This document shows positions 11,787-21,922 of a stretch of 64,000 nt of DNA, piece by piece. The stretch covers positions 5,001 to 69,000 of the forward strand of contig NW_027436216.1 in the NCBI RefSeq assembly GCF_964199755.1, written 5' to 3'. The notes beneath the pieces were generated by a model. The model did not search any database. It saw only the letters and a program-made list of their open reading frames with translations, and was not told where the DNA came from. Source of the DNA: Larus michahellis. Taxonomy: Eukaryota; Chordata; Aves; Charadriiformes; Laridae. A program made the position numbers and the translations under genes. Within the stretch, counting starts at the first letter, position 1. Every line of letters begins with the position of its first letter.

Positions 11787-12465
11787 GCGGGGCGGCGGCT
11801 GTAGGGAAGGGAAAAAAGCGGGGCGGCGGCTGTAGGGAAGGGAAAAAAGCGGGGCGGCGGCTGTAGGGAAGGGAAAAAAGCGGGGCGGCGGCTGTAGGGA
11901 AGGGAAAAAAGCGGGGCGGCGGCTGTAGGGAAGGGAAAAAAGCGGGGCGGCGGCTGTAGGGAAGGGAAAAAAGCGGGGCGGCGGCTGTAGGGAAGGGAAA
12001 AAAGCGGGGCGGCGGCTGTAGGGAAGGGAAAAAAGCGGGGCGGCGGCTGTAGGGAAGGGAAAAAAGCGGGGCGGCGGCTGTAGGGAAGGGAAAAAAGCGG
12101 GGCGGCGGCTGTAGGGAAGGGAAAAAAGCGGGGCGGCGGCTGTAGGGAAGGGAAAAAAGCGGGGCGGCGGCTGTAGGGAAGGGAAAAAAGCGGGGCGGCG
12201 GCTGTAGGGAAGGGAAAAAAGCGGGGCGGCGGCTGTAGGGAAGGGAAAAAAGCGGGGCGGCGGCTGTAGGGAAGGGAAAAAAGCGGGGCGGCGGCTGTAG
12301 GGAAGGGAAAAAAGCGGGGCGGCGGCTGTAGGGAAGGGAAAAAAGCGGGGCGGCGGCTGTAGGGAAGGGAAAAAAGCGGGCGGCGGCTGTAGGGAAGGGA
12401 AAAAAGCGGGCGGCGGCTGTAGGGAAGGGAAAAAAGCGGGCGGCGGCTGTAGGGAAGGGAAAAAA
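11787..12465 (+). repeat. 31 bp array (19 units) then 30 bp variant (3 units)
   Basis: The word gcggggcggcggctgtaggg recurs every 31 bp from 11787 to 12345. From 12376 three units have lost one G (gcgggcggcggctg) and run at 30 bp. Copies are essentially identical, so this is a recent expansion. It is CpG-rich compared with the rest of the block. Confidence 0.95.
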
Positions 12466-12856
12466 GCGGGCGGCAGAAAGGGAAAAAAGCGGGCGGCAGA
12501 AAGGGAAAAAAGCGGGCGGCAGAAAAGGAAAAAAGCGGGCAGCAGAAAAGGAAAAAAGCGGGCAGCAGAAAAGGAAAAAAGCGGGCGGCAGAAAAGGAAA
12601 AAAGCGGGCGGCAGAAAAGGAAAAAAGCGGGCGGCAGAAAAGGAAAAAAGCGGGCGGCAGAAAAGGAAAAAAGCGGGCGGCAGAAAAGGAAAAAAGCAGG
12701 CGGCAGAAAAGGAAAAAAGCAGGCGGCAGAAAAGGAAAAAAGCAGGCGGCAGAAAAGGAAAAAAGCAGGTGGCAGAAAAGGAAAAAAGCAGGTGGCAGAA
12801 AAGGAAAAAAGCAGGTGGCAGAAAAGGAAAAAAGCAGGTGGCAGAAAAGGAAAAAA
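12466..12856 (+). repeat. 23 bp array (17 units) with a sequence gradient
   Basis: This continues the 31/30 bp array without a break, but each unit has lost the ctgtag segment and reads like gcgggcggcagaaaaggaaa. From left to right the lead word changes in blocks (gcgggcggc, gcgggcagc, gcgggcggc, gcaggcggc, gcaggtggc), which is the pattern left by stepwise local duplication. Confidence 0.93.
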
Positions 12857-13830
12857 GCAGGTGGCATTCGGAGAGAAGAAAAAGGGGGGTAAGGGGCGGA
12901 GAGGGAAAAGAGGGGGCTGGGAAGGAAGAGGAAGAGAAAAACGAGGGGCGGCTATGGGAAGAGTAGAAAAAAAAGGGGGCAGAGGGGCGAAAGAGGAAAA
13001 AAAGGGGGGTAGAGGAAGTAAGAGAAAAAGGGGGGGCAGCAATGAGAAGAGAAGGAAAAGGGGGCTGGGAAGGAAGAGGAAAAAAATAGGGGTGGCCGTT
13101 TGGAAGACGAGAAAAAAAGGGGGCAGCCGTGAGGAAGAGAAGAAGAAAAGGGGACCAGGGGGAAGAAAAGAAAAAAGGGACCAGGGGGTCAAAAAGAAGG
13201 AAAAAAGGGGGGCGGCGGGGGAAGAGAAAAAATGGGGGCGGTGGGAAGAGAAGAAAAAAGGGGGCAGAAGGGCGGAAGAGGAAAAATAAGGGGGGAACGG
13301 GGGCGGCTGTGGGGAGAGAAGAAAAAAAAGGGGGCAGAGGAGCGGAAGGGGAAAAAAAGGGGGGAAAAGGGGTGGAAGAGAAGAAAAAAGGGGCGGGCTG
13401 TGGGAAGGAAGAGGAAACAAAAGGGGGACAGAGGGGCAGAAGAGAAGAAAAAGGGGGGAAAGGGGCGGAAGAGGAGGGAAAAAAACAACAGGCAGCTGTG
13501 GGAAGAGTAGAAAAAAGGGGCTGGTTGAAGGGAGAGAAGAAAAAAAGGGGGGAAAGGGGCGGAAGAGGAAAAAAGGGGGCGCCCGTGGGGAGAGAAGAAA
13601 AAAAGGGGGGCAGAGGGCCAGAAGGGGAAAAAGGGGGGAAAAGGGGGCGGAAGAGGAAAAAAAAAGACGGGCAGCTGTGGGGAGAGAAGAGAAAAAGGTG
13701 GGGGGAAGGGGCGGAAAAGACGACAAAAGGGGGGAAAGGGGCGTAAGAGAAGGAAAAAAAAACAACAGGCAGCTGTGGGAAGAGTAGAAAAAAGGGGCAG
13801 GCTGTGGGAAGGAAGAGGAAACAAAAGGGG

Positions 13831-13980
13831 GGACAGAGGGGCGGACAAGGAAAAAAGGGGGGACAGAGGGGCGGACAAGGAAAAAAGGGGGGACAGAGGG
13901 GCGGACAAGGAAAAAAGGGGGGACAGAGGGGCGGACAAGGAAAAAAGGGGGGACAGAGGGGCGGACAAGGAAAATAAAGT
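13831..13980 (+). repeat. 30 bp purine subarray (5 units)
   Basis: The word ggacagaggggcggacaagg repeats every 30 bp, for example at 13861, 13891, 13921 and 13951. Confidence 0.9.
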
Positions 13981-14904
13981 GGAGTAGAGGGGGTAATAGG
14001 AAAAAAAGGGGGGCAGCAGTGGGAAGAGAAGAATAAAAGGGGCTGGGAAGGAAGATAAAATAGGGGCGGCCGTTCAGAAGAGACAAAAAGAGGGGGCAGC
14101 TGTAAGGAAGAGAGGAAGAAAAGGGGGCAGCGGGGGAAGAAAAGAAAAAAGGGGAGCAGGGGGCAAAAAGAAGGAAAAAAGTGGGGCAGCGAGGGAAGAG
14201 AAAAAAATAGGGGCAGTGGGAAGAGAAGAAAAAGGGGGCGGAAGAGGGGAAAACAACGGGGGAAAAGTGGCGGAAGAGGAAAAAAGGGGGCGGCTGTGGG
14301 GAGAGAAGGAAAAAAAGGCGGGCAGAGGGGCGGGAGAGGGAAAAAAGGGGGGAGAAAAGGGGGAGAAGAGAGGGGGAAGAGGGAAAAAAGGGCGAAAAAA
14401 GGGCGGAAAAGAGGGGGAAGAGGGAAAAGGCGGGGGAGAAGGGGCGGAAGAGGGGAAAAAGGGGCAGCAGTGGGAAGAGAAGAAAAAGGGGGGTGGGGAG
14501 GAATAGGAGGAAGAAAACGACGGGTGGAGGTGGGAAGAGTAGAAAAAAAAGGGGGAGAGGGGCGAAAGAGGAAAAAAAGGGGGCAGCAGTGGGAGGAGAA
14601 GAAAAAAGGGGGCTGGGAAGGAAGAGGAAAAAAATAGGAGCGGCCGTTCAGAAGAGAAGAAAAAAGGGGGCACCTGTGAGTAAGAGAAGAAAAAAGGGAG
14701 CAGGACGAGTAGAAAAGGTAAAAAAGGAGGGGGTGGCAAGGAAGAGCGGAAAAAAAAAGAGGGACAGAGGGGCTGAGAGGAAAAAAGGGGTGCAGGGGGG
14801 CGGAAGGGGAAAAAAGCGTATGGCATTGGGGAGAGAAGAAAAAGATGGGGGAAAGGGGGCGGGAGAGGGAAAAACGGGGGGAAAGGGGGCGGGAGAGGAA
14901 GAAA

Positions 14905-15145
14905 AAAGCAACAGGCAGCTGTGAGAAAGAGCAGAAAAAAACGACGGGCAGCTGTGAGAAAGAGCAGAAAAAAAACAACGGGCAGCTGTGAGAAAGAGCA
15001 GAAAAAAAACAACGGGCAGCTGTGAGAAAGAGCAGAAAAAAACAACGGGCAGCTGTGAGAAAGAGCAGAAAAAAACAACGGGCAGCTGTGAGAAAGAGCA
15101 GAAAAAAACAACGGGCAGCTGTGAGAAAGAGCAGAAGAAAAGGGG
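14905..15145 (+). repeat. 33-34 bp purine subarray (~7 units)
   Basis: The word gggcagctgtgagaaagagc repeats at about 14946, 14980, 15014, 15047, 15080 and 15113, with one diverged copy before. Period changes of one base come from A-run length. Confidence 0.9.
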
Positions 15146-16039
15146 AGCAGGGGGGCAAAAAGAAGGAAAAGGGGGGCGGCCGGGGAAGGGAAAAAAATGG
15201 GGGTGGTGGGAAGAGAAGAAAAAAGGGGGCTGGGGAGGAAGAGGAGGAAAAAAGCAACAGGGGGCTGTGGGAAGAGGAAAAAAAAGGGGGGGAAAAGGGG
15301 CGGAAGAGGAAAAAAGGGGGCGGCTGTAGGGAGAGAACGAAAAAAAGGGGGGAGAAGAGGGGCGGGAGAGGGAAAAAAAGAGGGCTGGGGAGGAATAGGC
15401 AAAAAAAAACAACGGGCGGCTGTGGGAAGAGTAGAAAAAAGGGGGCGGCTGTGAGGAAAAGAAGAAGAAAAGGGGGCGGCGGGGGAAGAAAAGAGAAGAA
15501 AAGAGGGGGCGGCTGTGAGGAAAAGACGAAAAGGGAGCGGCGGGGGAAGAAAAGAGAAGAAAAGAGGGGGCGGCTGTGAGGAAAAGACGAAAAGGGAGCG
15601 GCGGGGGAAGAAAAGAAAAAAGGGGAGCAGGGGGCAAAAGGGCAGTTAGGAAAAAAAGGGGGGAACAGTGGGCGGCTGTGGTGAGAAGAAAAAAGGGGAG
15701 CAGGGGGCAAAAGGGCAGTTAGGAAAAAAAGGGGGGAACAGTGGGCGGCTGTGGTGAGAAGAAAAAAGGGGAAAAGGGGCGGGAGAGAAGGAAAAAAACA
15801 ACAGGCGGCTGTGGTGAGAAGAAAAAAGGGGAAAAGGGGCGGGAGAGAAGGAAAAAAACAACAGGCAGGGGCGGGAAGAGGAGAAAAAGGGGGGGAAAAA
15901 GGGGGCGGGCAGAGGGGCGGGAAGAGGAAAAAAAGGGGGGGAAAAAGGGGGCGGGCAGAGGGGCGGGAAGAGGAGAAAAAAGGGGGGGAAAAAGGGGGCG
16001 GGCAGAGGGGCGAGAAGAGGAGAAAAAAGGGAGGGAAAA

Positions 16040-16775
16040 AGGGGGCGGTGGGAAGAGAAGAAAAAAAAGGGGGCGGTGGGAAGAGAAGAAAAAAAAGGGG
16101 GCGGTGGGAAGAGAAGAAAAAAAAGGGGGCGGTGGGAAGAGAAGAAAAAAAAGGGGGCGGTGGGAAGAGAAGAAAAAAAAGGGGGCGGTGGGAAGAGAAG
16201 AAAAAAAAGGGGGCGGTGGGAAGAGAAGAAAAAAGGGGGCGGTGGGAAGAGAAGAAAAAAGGGGGCGGTGGGGGAAGGAAAAAAAAGGGGGCGGTGGGGG
16301 AAGGAAAAAAAAGGGGGCGGTGGGGGAAGGAAAAAAAAGGGGGCGGTGGGAAGAGAAGAAAAAAGGGGGCGGTGGGAAGAGAAGAAAAAAGGGGGCGGTG
16401 GGAAGAGAAGGAAAAAAATGGGGGCGGTGGGAAGAGAAGGAAAAAAATGGGGGCGGTGGGAAGAGAAGGAAAAAAATGGGGGCGGTGGGAAGAGAAGGAA
16501 AAAAATGGGGGCGGTGGGAAGAGAAGGAAAAAAATGGGGGCGGTGGGGGAAGGAAAAAAATGGGGGCGGTGGGGGAAGGAAAAAAATGGGGGCGGTGGGG
16601 GAAGGAAAAAAATGGGGGCGGTGGGGGAAGGAAAAAAATGGGGGCGGTGGGGGAAGGAAAAAAATGGGGGCGGTGGGGGAAGGAAAAAAATGGGGGCGGT
16701 GGGGGAAGGAAAAAAATGGGGGCGGTGGGGGAAGGAAAAAAATGGGGGCGGTGGGGGAAGGAAAAAAATGGGGGC
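16040..16775 (+). repeat. 28 bp and 26 bp gggggcggtggg arrays
   Basis: Units of gggggcggtgggaagagaag plus an A-run (28 bp) and gggggcggtgggggaagg plus an A-run (26 bp) form blocks: 28-mers, three 26-mers near 16265-16340, 28-mers again, then about nine 26-mers ending in aaat up to ~16770. A single T in the A-run marks the second half. Confidence 0.92.
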
Positions 16776-17099
16776 AGAAGGGCATAAGAGGACAAATAAG
16801 GGGGGAACAGGGGGTGGCTGTGGGGAGAGAAGGAAAAAAAGGGGGCAGAAGGGCGCAAGAGAAAAAGGAGTGAAAAGGGGCGGAAGAGAAGAAAAAAGGC
16901 GGCTGGGGAGGAAGAGGAGGAAAAAACAACAGGCGGGTGTAGGAAGAGTAGAAAAAGGGGGTGGCTGTGGGTAGAGAAGAAAAAAGGGGGTTGGGGAGAA
17001 AGAGGAAAAGAGTAGGGCGGTGGGGGAAGAAAAGAAAAAAGGGGAGCAGGGAGGCAAAAAGAAGGAAACAAAAGGGGGGGACAGAGGGGCGGAAGAGGT

Positions 17100-17225
17100 G
17101 TAAGAAAAAAGGGGGGGCGGAAGAGGTGTAAGAAAAAAGGGGGGGCGGAAGAGGTGTAAGAAAAAAGGGGGGGCGGAAGAGGTGTAAGAAAAAAGGGGGG
17201 GCGGAAGAGGTGTAAGAGAAGGAAA
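17100..17225 (+). repeat. 28 bp purine subarray (5 units)
   Basis: The word ggcggaagaggtgtaagaaa is repeated five times, separated by G7 runs. Confidence 0.88.
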
Positions 17226-17689
17226 AAGGGGGCTGGGGAGAAAGGAGGAAAAAAACAACAGGCAGCTGTAGGAAGGGCAGACGAAAAAGGGGCGGGCTTT
17301 GGGGAGAGAAGAAAACAGGCGGGAGAGGAAAGAAAAGGGGGCAGAAGGGCGGGAGAGAAGAAAAACGGGGGCTGGGGAGAAAGAGGAGGAAAAAAAGACA
17401 GGCGAAAAAAGATGGGGAAAAGGGCTGTGGGAAGAGAAGAAAAACGGGGGGGAAAGGGCTGTGGGAAGAGAAGAAAAACGGGGGGGAAAGGGCTGTGGGA
17501 AGAGAAGAAAAACGGGGGGAAGGGGCGGAAGAGGAATAAAAAAGACGGGCGGCTGTGGGGAGAGAAGAGAAAAACGGGGGAAAAGGGGCGGAAGAGGAAT
17601 AAAAAAGACGGGCGGCTGTGGGGAGAGAAGAGAAAAACGGGGGAAAAGGGGCGGAGGAGTAGAATAGGGGGCCGGCTGTGGGAAGGGCA

Positions 17690-17875
17690 GAAAAAAAAAA
17701 AAGGGGGGCCAGAAGGGCAGAAAAAAAAAAAAGGGGGGCCAGAAGGGCAGAAAAAAAAAAAGGGGGGCCAGAAGGGCAGAAAAAAAAAAAAGGGGGGCCA
17801 GAAGGGCAGAAAAAAAAAAAAAGGGGGGCCAGAAGGGCAGAAAAAAAAAAAGGGGGGCCAGAAGGGCAGAAGAGG
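17690..17875 (+). repeat. ~30 bp purine subarray (6-7 units)
   Basis: The word ggggggccagaagggcag followed by 11-12 A repeats with one-base period changes due to the A-run. Confidence 0.9.
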
Positions 17876-18958
17876 AAAAAAGTGGGGTAGATGGGGTAAG
17901 ACAAAAAAGGGGCACGGCCGTGAGGAAGAGAAGAGAAAAAAGGGGGCAGCTGGGAAGGAAGAAGAAAAAAAACAGGGGGACAGAGGGGCGGAAGAGGAAA
18001 ATAAAGTGGGGTAGAGGGGGTAAGAGAAAAAAGAAGGGGGGCAGCAATGAGAAGAGAAGAAAAAAGGGGGCTGGGAAGGAAGAGGAAAAAAATAGGGGCG
18101 GCCGTGAGGACAAGAGGGGAAAAAAAGGGGCTGGATGGGAAGAAAAGAAAAAAAAGGGGAGCAGGGTGGCAGCTGTGGGGAAGGGAAAAGAAAACAAAGG
18201 GGGCGGCCGTGGGGAGAGGAAGAAAAAAGGGGCAGGGGGGCGGAAGAGGAAAAAAAGGGGGCGGCCTTGGGGAAAGAAGAAAAAAGTAGGGGAAAGGGGT
18301 GGAAGAGGAGGAAAAAAACGACGGGCGGCTGTGGGAAGGGGAGAGAAAAAAGGGGGCGGCTGTGGGAAGGAAGAAGAAACAAAAAGGGGGACAGAAGGGC
18401 GGAAGAGGAAAATAAAGTGGGGTAGAGGGGGTAAGAGAAGAAACAGGGGGGCAGCAGTGGGAACAGAAGAAAAAGGGGCTGGGAAGGAAGAGGAAAAAAT
18501 AGGGGCAGCCGTTCAGAAGAGAAGAAAAAAGGGGGCGGCTGTGAGGAAGAAAAGAAGAAAGAGGGGGCTGGATGGGTAGAAAAGAAAGAAATGGGGAGCA
18601 GGGGGGCAAAAAGAAGGAAAGAAGGGGGGCGGCATGGAAGAGACGAAAAAAGGGGGTGGCTGTGGGAAAGAAGAAGAAACAAAAGGGGGACAGAGGGGCG
18701 GAGGAGGAAAATAAAGTGGGGTAGAGGGGGTAAGAGAAAAAAAAGGGGGGTGGCCGTTCGGAAGGGAAGAAGAAAAGGGGGAGCAGGGGGGCAAAAAGAA
18801 TGAAAAAAGGGGGGCGGCAGGGGAAGAGAAAAAAGGGGGTGGAAGAGGAATAAAAGGGGGCGGCGTTGGGGAAGGGAAGAGGGGAAAAAAAAGGGGGCGG
18901 CGTCGGGGAAGGGAAGAGGGGAAAAAAGGGGGCTGGGGGGTGGGGAGAGAAAAAGGAG

Positions 18959-19950
18959 GGATCACACCACCACAGCACTCCAATTTAGAAAAAAAAATTA
19001 AGAAACTCACAATTCAGTACAATACAATCCCAGACACTCTAAAGTAATTCAGGACAACGACAGGGCAATACAGTGCAAGAAATAACCTTATACAGAGAGG
19101 TGCACAGCACTACACACTCAGATAAAGAACAGCCAATGGAAAAATTGAAAATACATTGCCATCAAATGTTAGAAAAAATCAGATGTCATTCAAGACAACG
19201 ACAGAGCGACACAACGGAAGGCGTAACACAATACTGGGCAGTACAAGGCAATATGCAGCTAAACAAAGAACAACTGATGAAAAAATTCACAACAGAGTGC
19301 AGACTTATGACAATCTCCAAAGCGACCGTTACGACAATGACAGGGCGATACAATGCCACACGTTACGGTATACAGGGCAGTACAACCCAATACGCAGACA
19401 AGTAAGCGACAGCCAATTACAAGACCCACAATACAGTACACTACAATGCCAGACAGTCTCAGATGTCGGTCAAGAGAATGACAGGGCAATACAGTGCAAG
19501 ACATAACAGTATGCAGGTCAGTACAAGGCAATACACAGTCAAATAAAGAACAGTAAATTACAATACCCAAAACACACTGCAGTACAATGGCAAATCCCAC
19601 CTGTCGTCAGTCAAGACAATGTCAACGCAAAACGGAACATCGTGCAGGGCAGTCCAAGGCAATACACAGTCAAATAAAGAACAGCCAGTCAGAAAACCCA
19701 CACTACGCTGCCGTACAATCTCAAAAAGTCTCAGATGGCAGTCAAGACAATTACAGGGCAATACAGTGCAAGATGTGACACAATACAGTCCGGCGCAAGG
19801 CAATACGTAGCCAAATAAAGAACAGACAGTTAAAAAATTCACAATGCAGTGCACTACTATGACACAATGGATCAGATGGCAATCAAGATGATGACGGGGC
19901 AATACAAGGCAAGACACGACACCATACGGGGACAGACAAGGCAACATGCG
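18959..19950. repeat. R700 3' terminus and 141 bp satellite S2
   Basis: At 18959 the purine block stops and the text reads atcacaccaccacagcactc, homologous to the R700 terminus (gaccacaccgctacaacgg near 21905-21922). Seven or so 141 bp monomers follow, with the usual words such as acgacagggcaatacagtgc and cagtacaaggcaatatgcag. Confidence 0.85.
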
Positions 19951-20696
19951 GTTGTTCCGGGCAGAGCGATTCACTTCACTCCTGAGAGAGAAGTTGAGAA
20001 ACATTTAGAAACACACACACAGTGATTCAACAAAGGTAGCAGCACACGTGACAGCGCTTCACCAGATTCCACGGCCACTTACCCCGGATTATTTACTGCC
20101 TAGGGGCCAGGGTCAGACAAGCTGACAGGGAGGCCCTCCCGTTGAGCCACGAGGCTCAGAAAGGACCCCCTTGCTTTCTAAGCTCCTTCTCAGAGAGGAG
20201 TCTAGGTGCGGCTGGATCCAATTCCTAGCCCCGGACTTGATCAACGGTTTACCTCTAAAGGATTGTATTTGCGCCATCGACCCTTTATATCACTGAGCTA
20301 AGACTACAAGGTTTAGCATGCTATTAGTCACTTACCGAGACTCTGTTGCAGCAAGGCACCTCCCAACCTTGAGGACTGGAACCTTAAGTGAGCTTTCCCG
20401 CTCAAGGGGAGATGCTGGCGAACAGGCTGCTGCTGTGTGGGAAAGCGCAAAAGGCTCTTTGCCTGTCCACGATTTATAGAGGCAGCTAATTGATTTTTAG
20501 CCATAACAGCCTGGGGAAAAAATATCTAGGTCCCCACTCCAGACTGCGTCTTGACTCTGTTGCCAGCCATCCCCCAAAGTATGTGTCACTCATAAGAACT
20601 CCCACTGACGGTTATGGCTTGAGCTGCAGCCCAGGGGAAAACAAGGTGGAGGGGGGACGGCAGCAGGAAACAGGAGATGACAACACCACAGCAGTC
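19951..20696 (+). repeat. R700 unit, full copy 1
   Basis: The ~0.75 kb unit starts at gttgttccgggcagagcg. Internal landmarks in order are cactcctgagagagaag, gtgattcaacaaaggtagc, gattatttactgcctag, ggggccagggtcagacaagc, gaggagtctaggtgcggctg, ctttatatcactgagctaag, gcaaggcacctcccaac, gtccccactccagactg, actcataagaactccc and cagcccaggggaaaac. It ends in a short G/A tract, then gacaacaccacagcag. It has no open frame of note and no terminal repeats. Read on the minus strand, TAGCTCAGTGA resembles a pol III A box, but a matching B box is not convincing. I do not recognise the family; an LTR or SINE-like origin is possible. Confidence 0.85.
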
Positions 20697-21254
20697 AAAT
20701 AAAGGACAGCCCATTACAGGACTGCACTGCATTGTGTATTTTTAACACAGTATCTTAAAATGACAGTCAAGGCAATGACAAGGCAATGACAAAGCAATGC
20801 AGCACAGGACATAACAGTATATGGAGCGGTACAAGGTAATTCACAGTCAAATAAACAGCCCATTACAGGACTACACTGTATGGTGATTTTTTTAACGCAA
20901 TTCTCTAAAATGACAAGACAGTGACAGCGCAATACAATGCAAGACATTACAGTCTACAGGGCAATACAATCCATAGTGCAGTCAAACAACAGCCAGTTAC
21001 AGTACCCAGAATACGGTGCACTAAAAAGCCAGACAGTCTCAGATGTCAATCGAGACAACAACAGAGCAAGACAAAGCAATACATTACATTATACAGGCCA
21101 GTACAAGGCAATTCAAAGTCAAATTAATAACAGGCAGTTAAAAAATTTACAATACGGTGCACTACGACACAATGGATCAAATGGCAATCAAAACAGTGAC
21201 GGGGCAATACAATGCAAAACATGACACAATAGAGGGACGGACGAGGAAATTCGC
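20697..21254. repeat. 141 bp satellite, array S3 (~4 monomers)
   Basis: About 558 bp, close to four monomers, lies between two full R700 copies. It begins with tcaaataaaggacagccc and ends with gaggaaattcgcag, which are the two halves of the monomer at the R700 junction. Confidence 0.85.
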
Positions 21255-21922
21255 AGTTCTGGCTGGCAGAGCGACTAACTTCACTCCTAAGAGAGGAGTA
21301 GTGTAACATACAGTAACATAAACACAGTGATTCAACAAAGGTAACAGTGCACGTGACGGCGTTTTACCAGATTCCATGGCCACGCACCCCAGATTATTTA
21401 CTGCATAGGGGCCAGGGTCAGACAAGCTGACAGGGAGACCCTCCCGTTGAGCCACAAGGCTCGGAAATGACCCCCTTGCTTTCTAAACTCCTTCTCGGAG
21501 AGGAGTCTAGGTGCGGCTGGATCCGATCCTTGCCTTGGACTTGGTCAACAGTTTACCTCTAAAGGACTAGATCTGCACCATCAACCCATTATACCACTCA
21601 GCTAAGATTGCTAAGTTTGCCATGTTATTAGTCACTTACCGAGAATCTGTTGCGGCAAGGCATCTCTCAGCCTTAAGGAACAGAACCTTACATGAGCATC
21701 CCCACTCGATGGGAGGTGCTGGCGAACGGACCGCTGCCTTGCAAGAGAGCTCCAAGGGTTCTTTGTCCTGTTGACTATTTGTAGAGGCAGCTAATTGACT
21801 TTTAGTCATATCAGCCTGGGAAAAAGATATCTAGGTCCCCACCCCAGACGGCACATTGACTGTCGCCTGTGGGGAGGGGAGAAAGGGGGGAGGGGTGGAG
21901 GGGACCACACCGCTACAACGGT
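21255..21922 (+). repeat. R700 unit, full copy 2
   Basis: This copy has the same landmarks in the same order as copy 1, starting at ttctggctggcagagcg. Its 3' G/A tract (ggggaggggagaaaggggg and onward) is about 50 bp, longer than in copy 3 and far shorter than the 12.6 kb block in the copy split across 6118-18985. On the minus strand TAGCTGAGTGG fits the pol III A-box consensus here. Confidence 0.85.

Larger units (their letters stand above)
6310..18958 (+). repeat. 12.6 kb purine-rich (G/A) minisatellite block
   Basis: Nearly every base on the + strand is G or A, with runs of 4-7 G alternating with runs of 4-12 A and short C/T-bearing words such as ggcggc, ggctgtggg and ggccgttc. The block is a patchwork of local arrays with periods from 23 to 61 bp, each homogenised separately. 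Continuous G-runs give G-quadruplex potential and the purine asymmetry gives triplex (H-DNA) potential; both are inferences. Because the minus strand is almost all C/T, and every stop codon contains a purine, huge spurious minus-strand frames appear. The only non-purine interruption is a CR1 fragment at 8985-9312. The flanks are R700 3' sequence on both sides. Confidence 0.95.

Noticed and set aside
12466..12856. CRISPR-like regular short repeats.
   Set aside because: Units are contiguous with no unique spacers, and the context is a eukaryotic minisatellite.
11601..18197. A 2,198-codon minus-strand open frame rich in Pro, Phe, Ser and Leu, and similar ones at 6266-8978, 13189-15637 and 15646-18978.
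   Set aside because: The minus strand is almost pure C/T and every stop codon needs a purine, so all three minus frames stay open. Overlapping frames of equal quality and pure repeat content exclude a protein gene.
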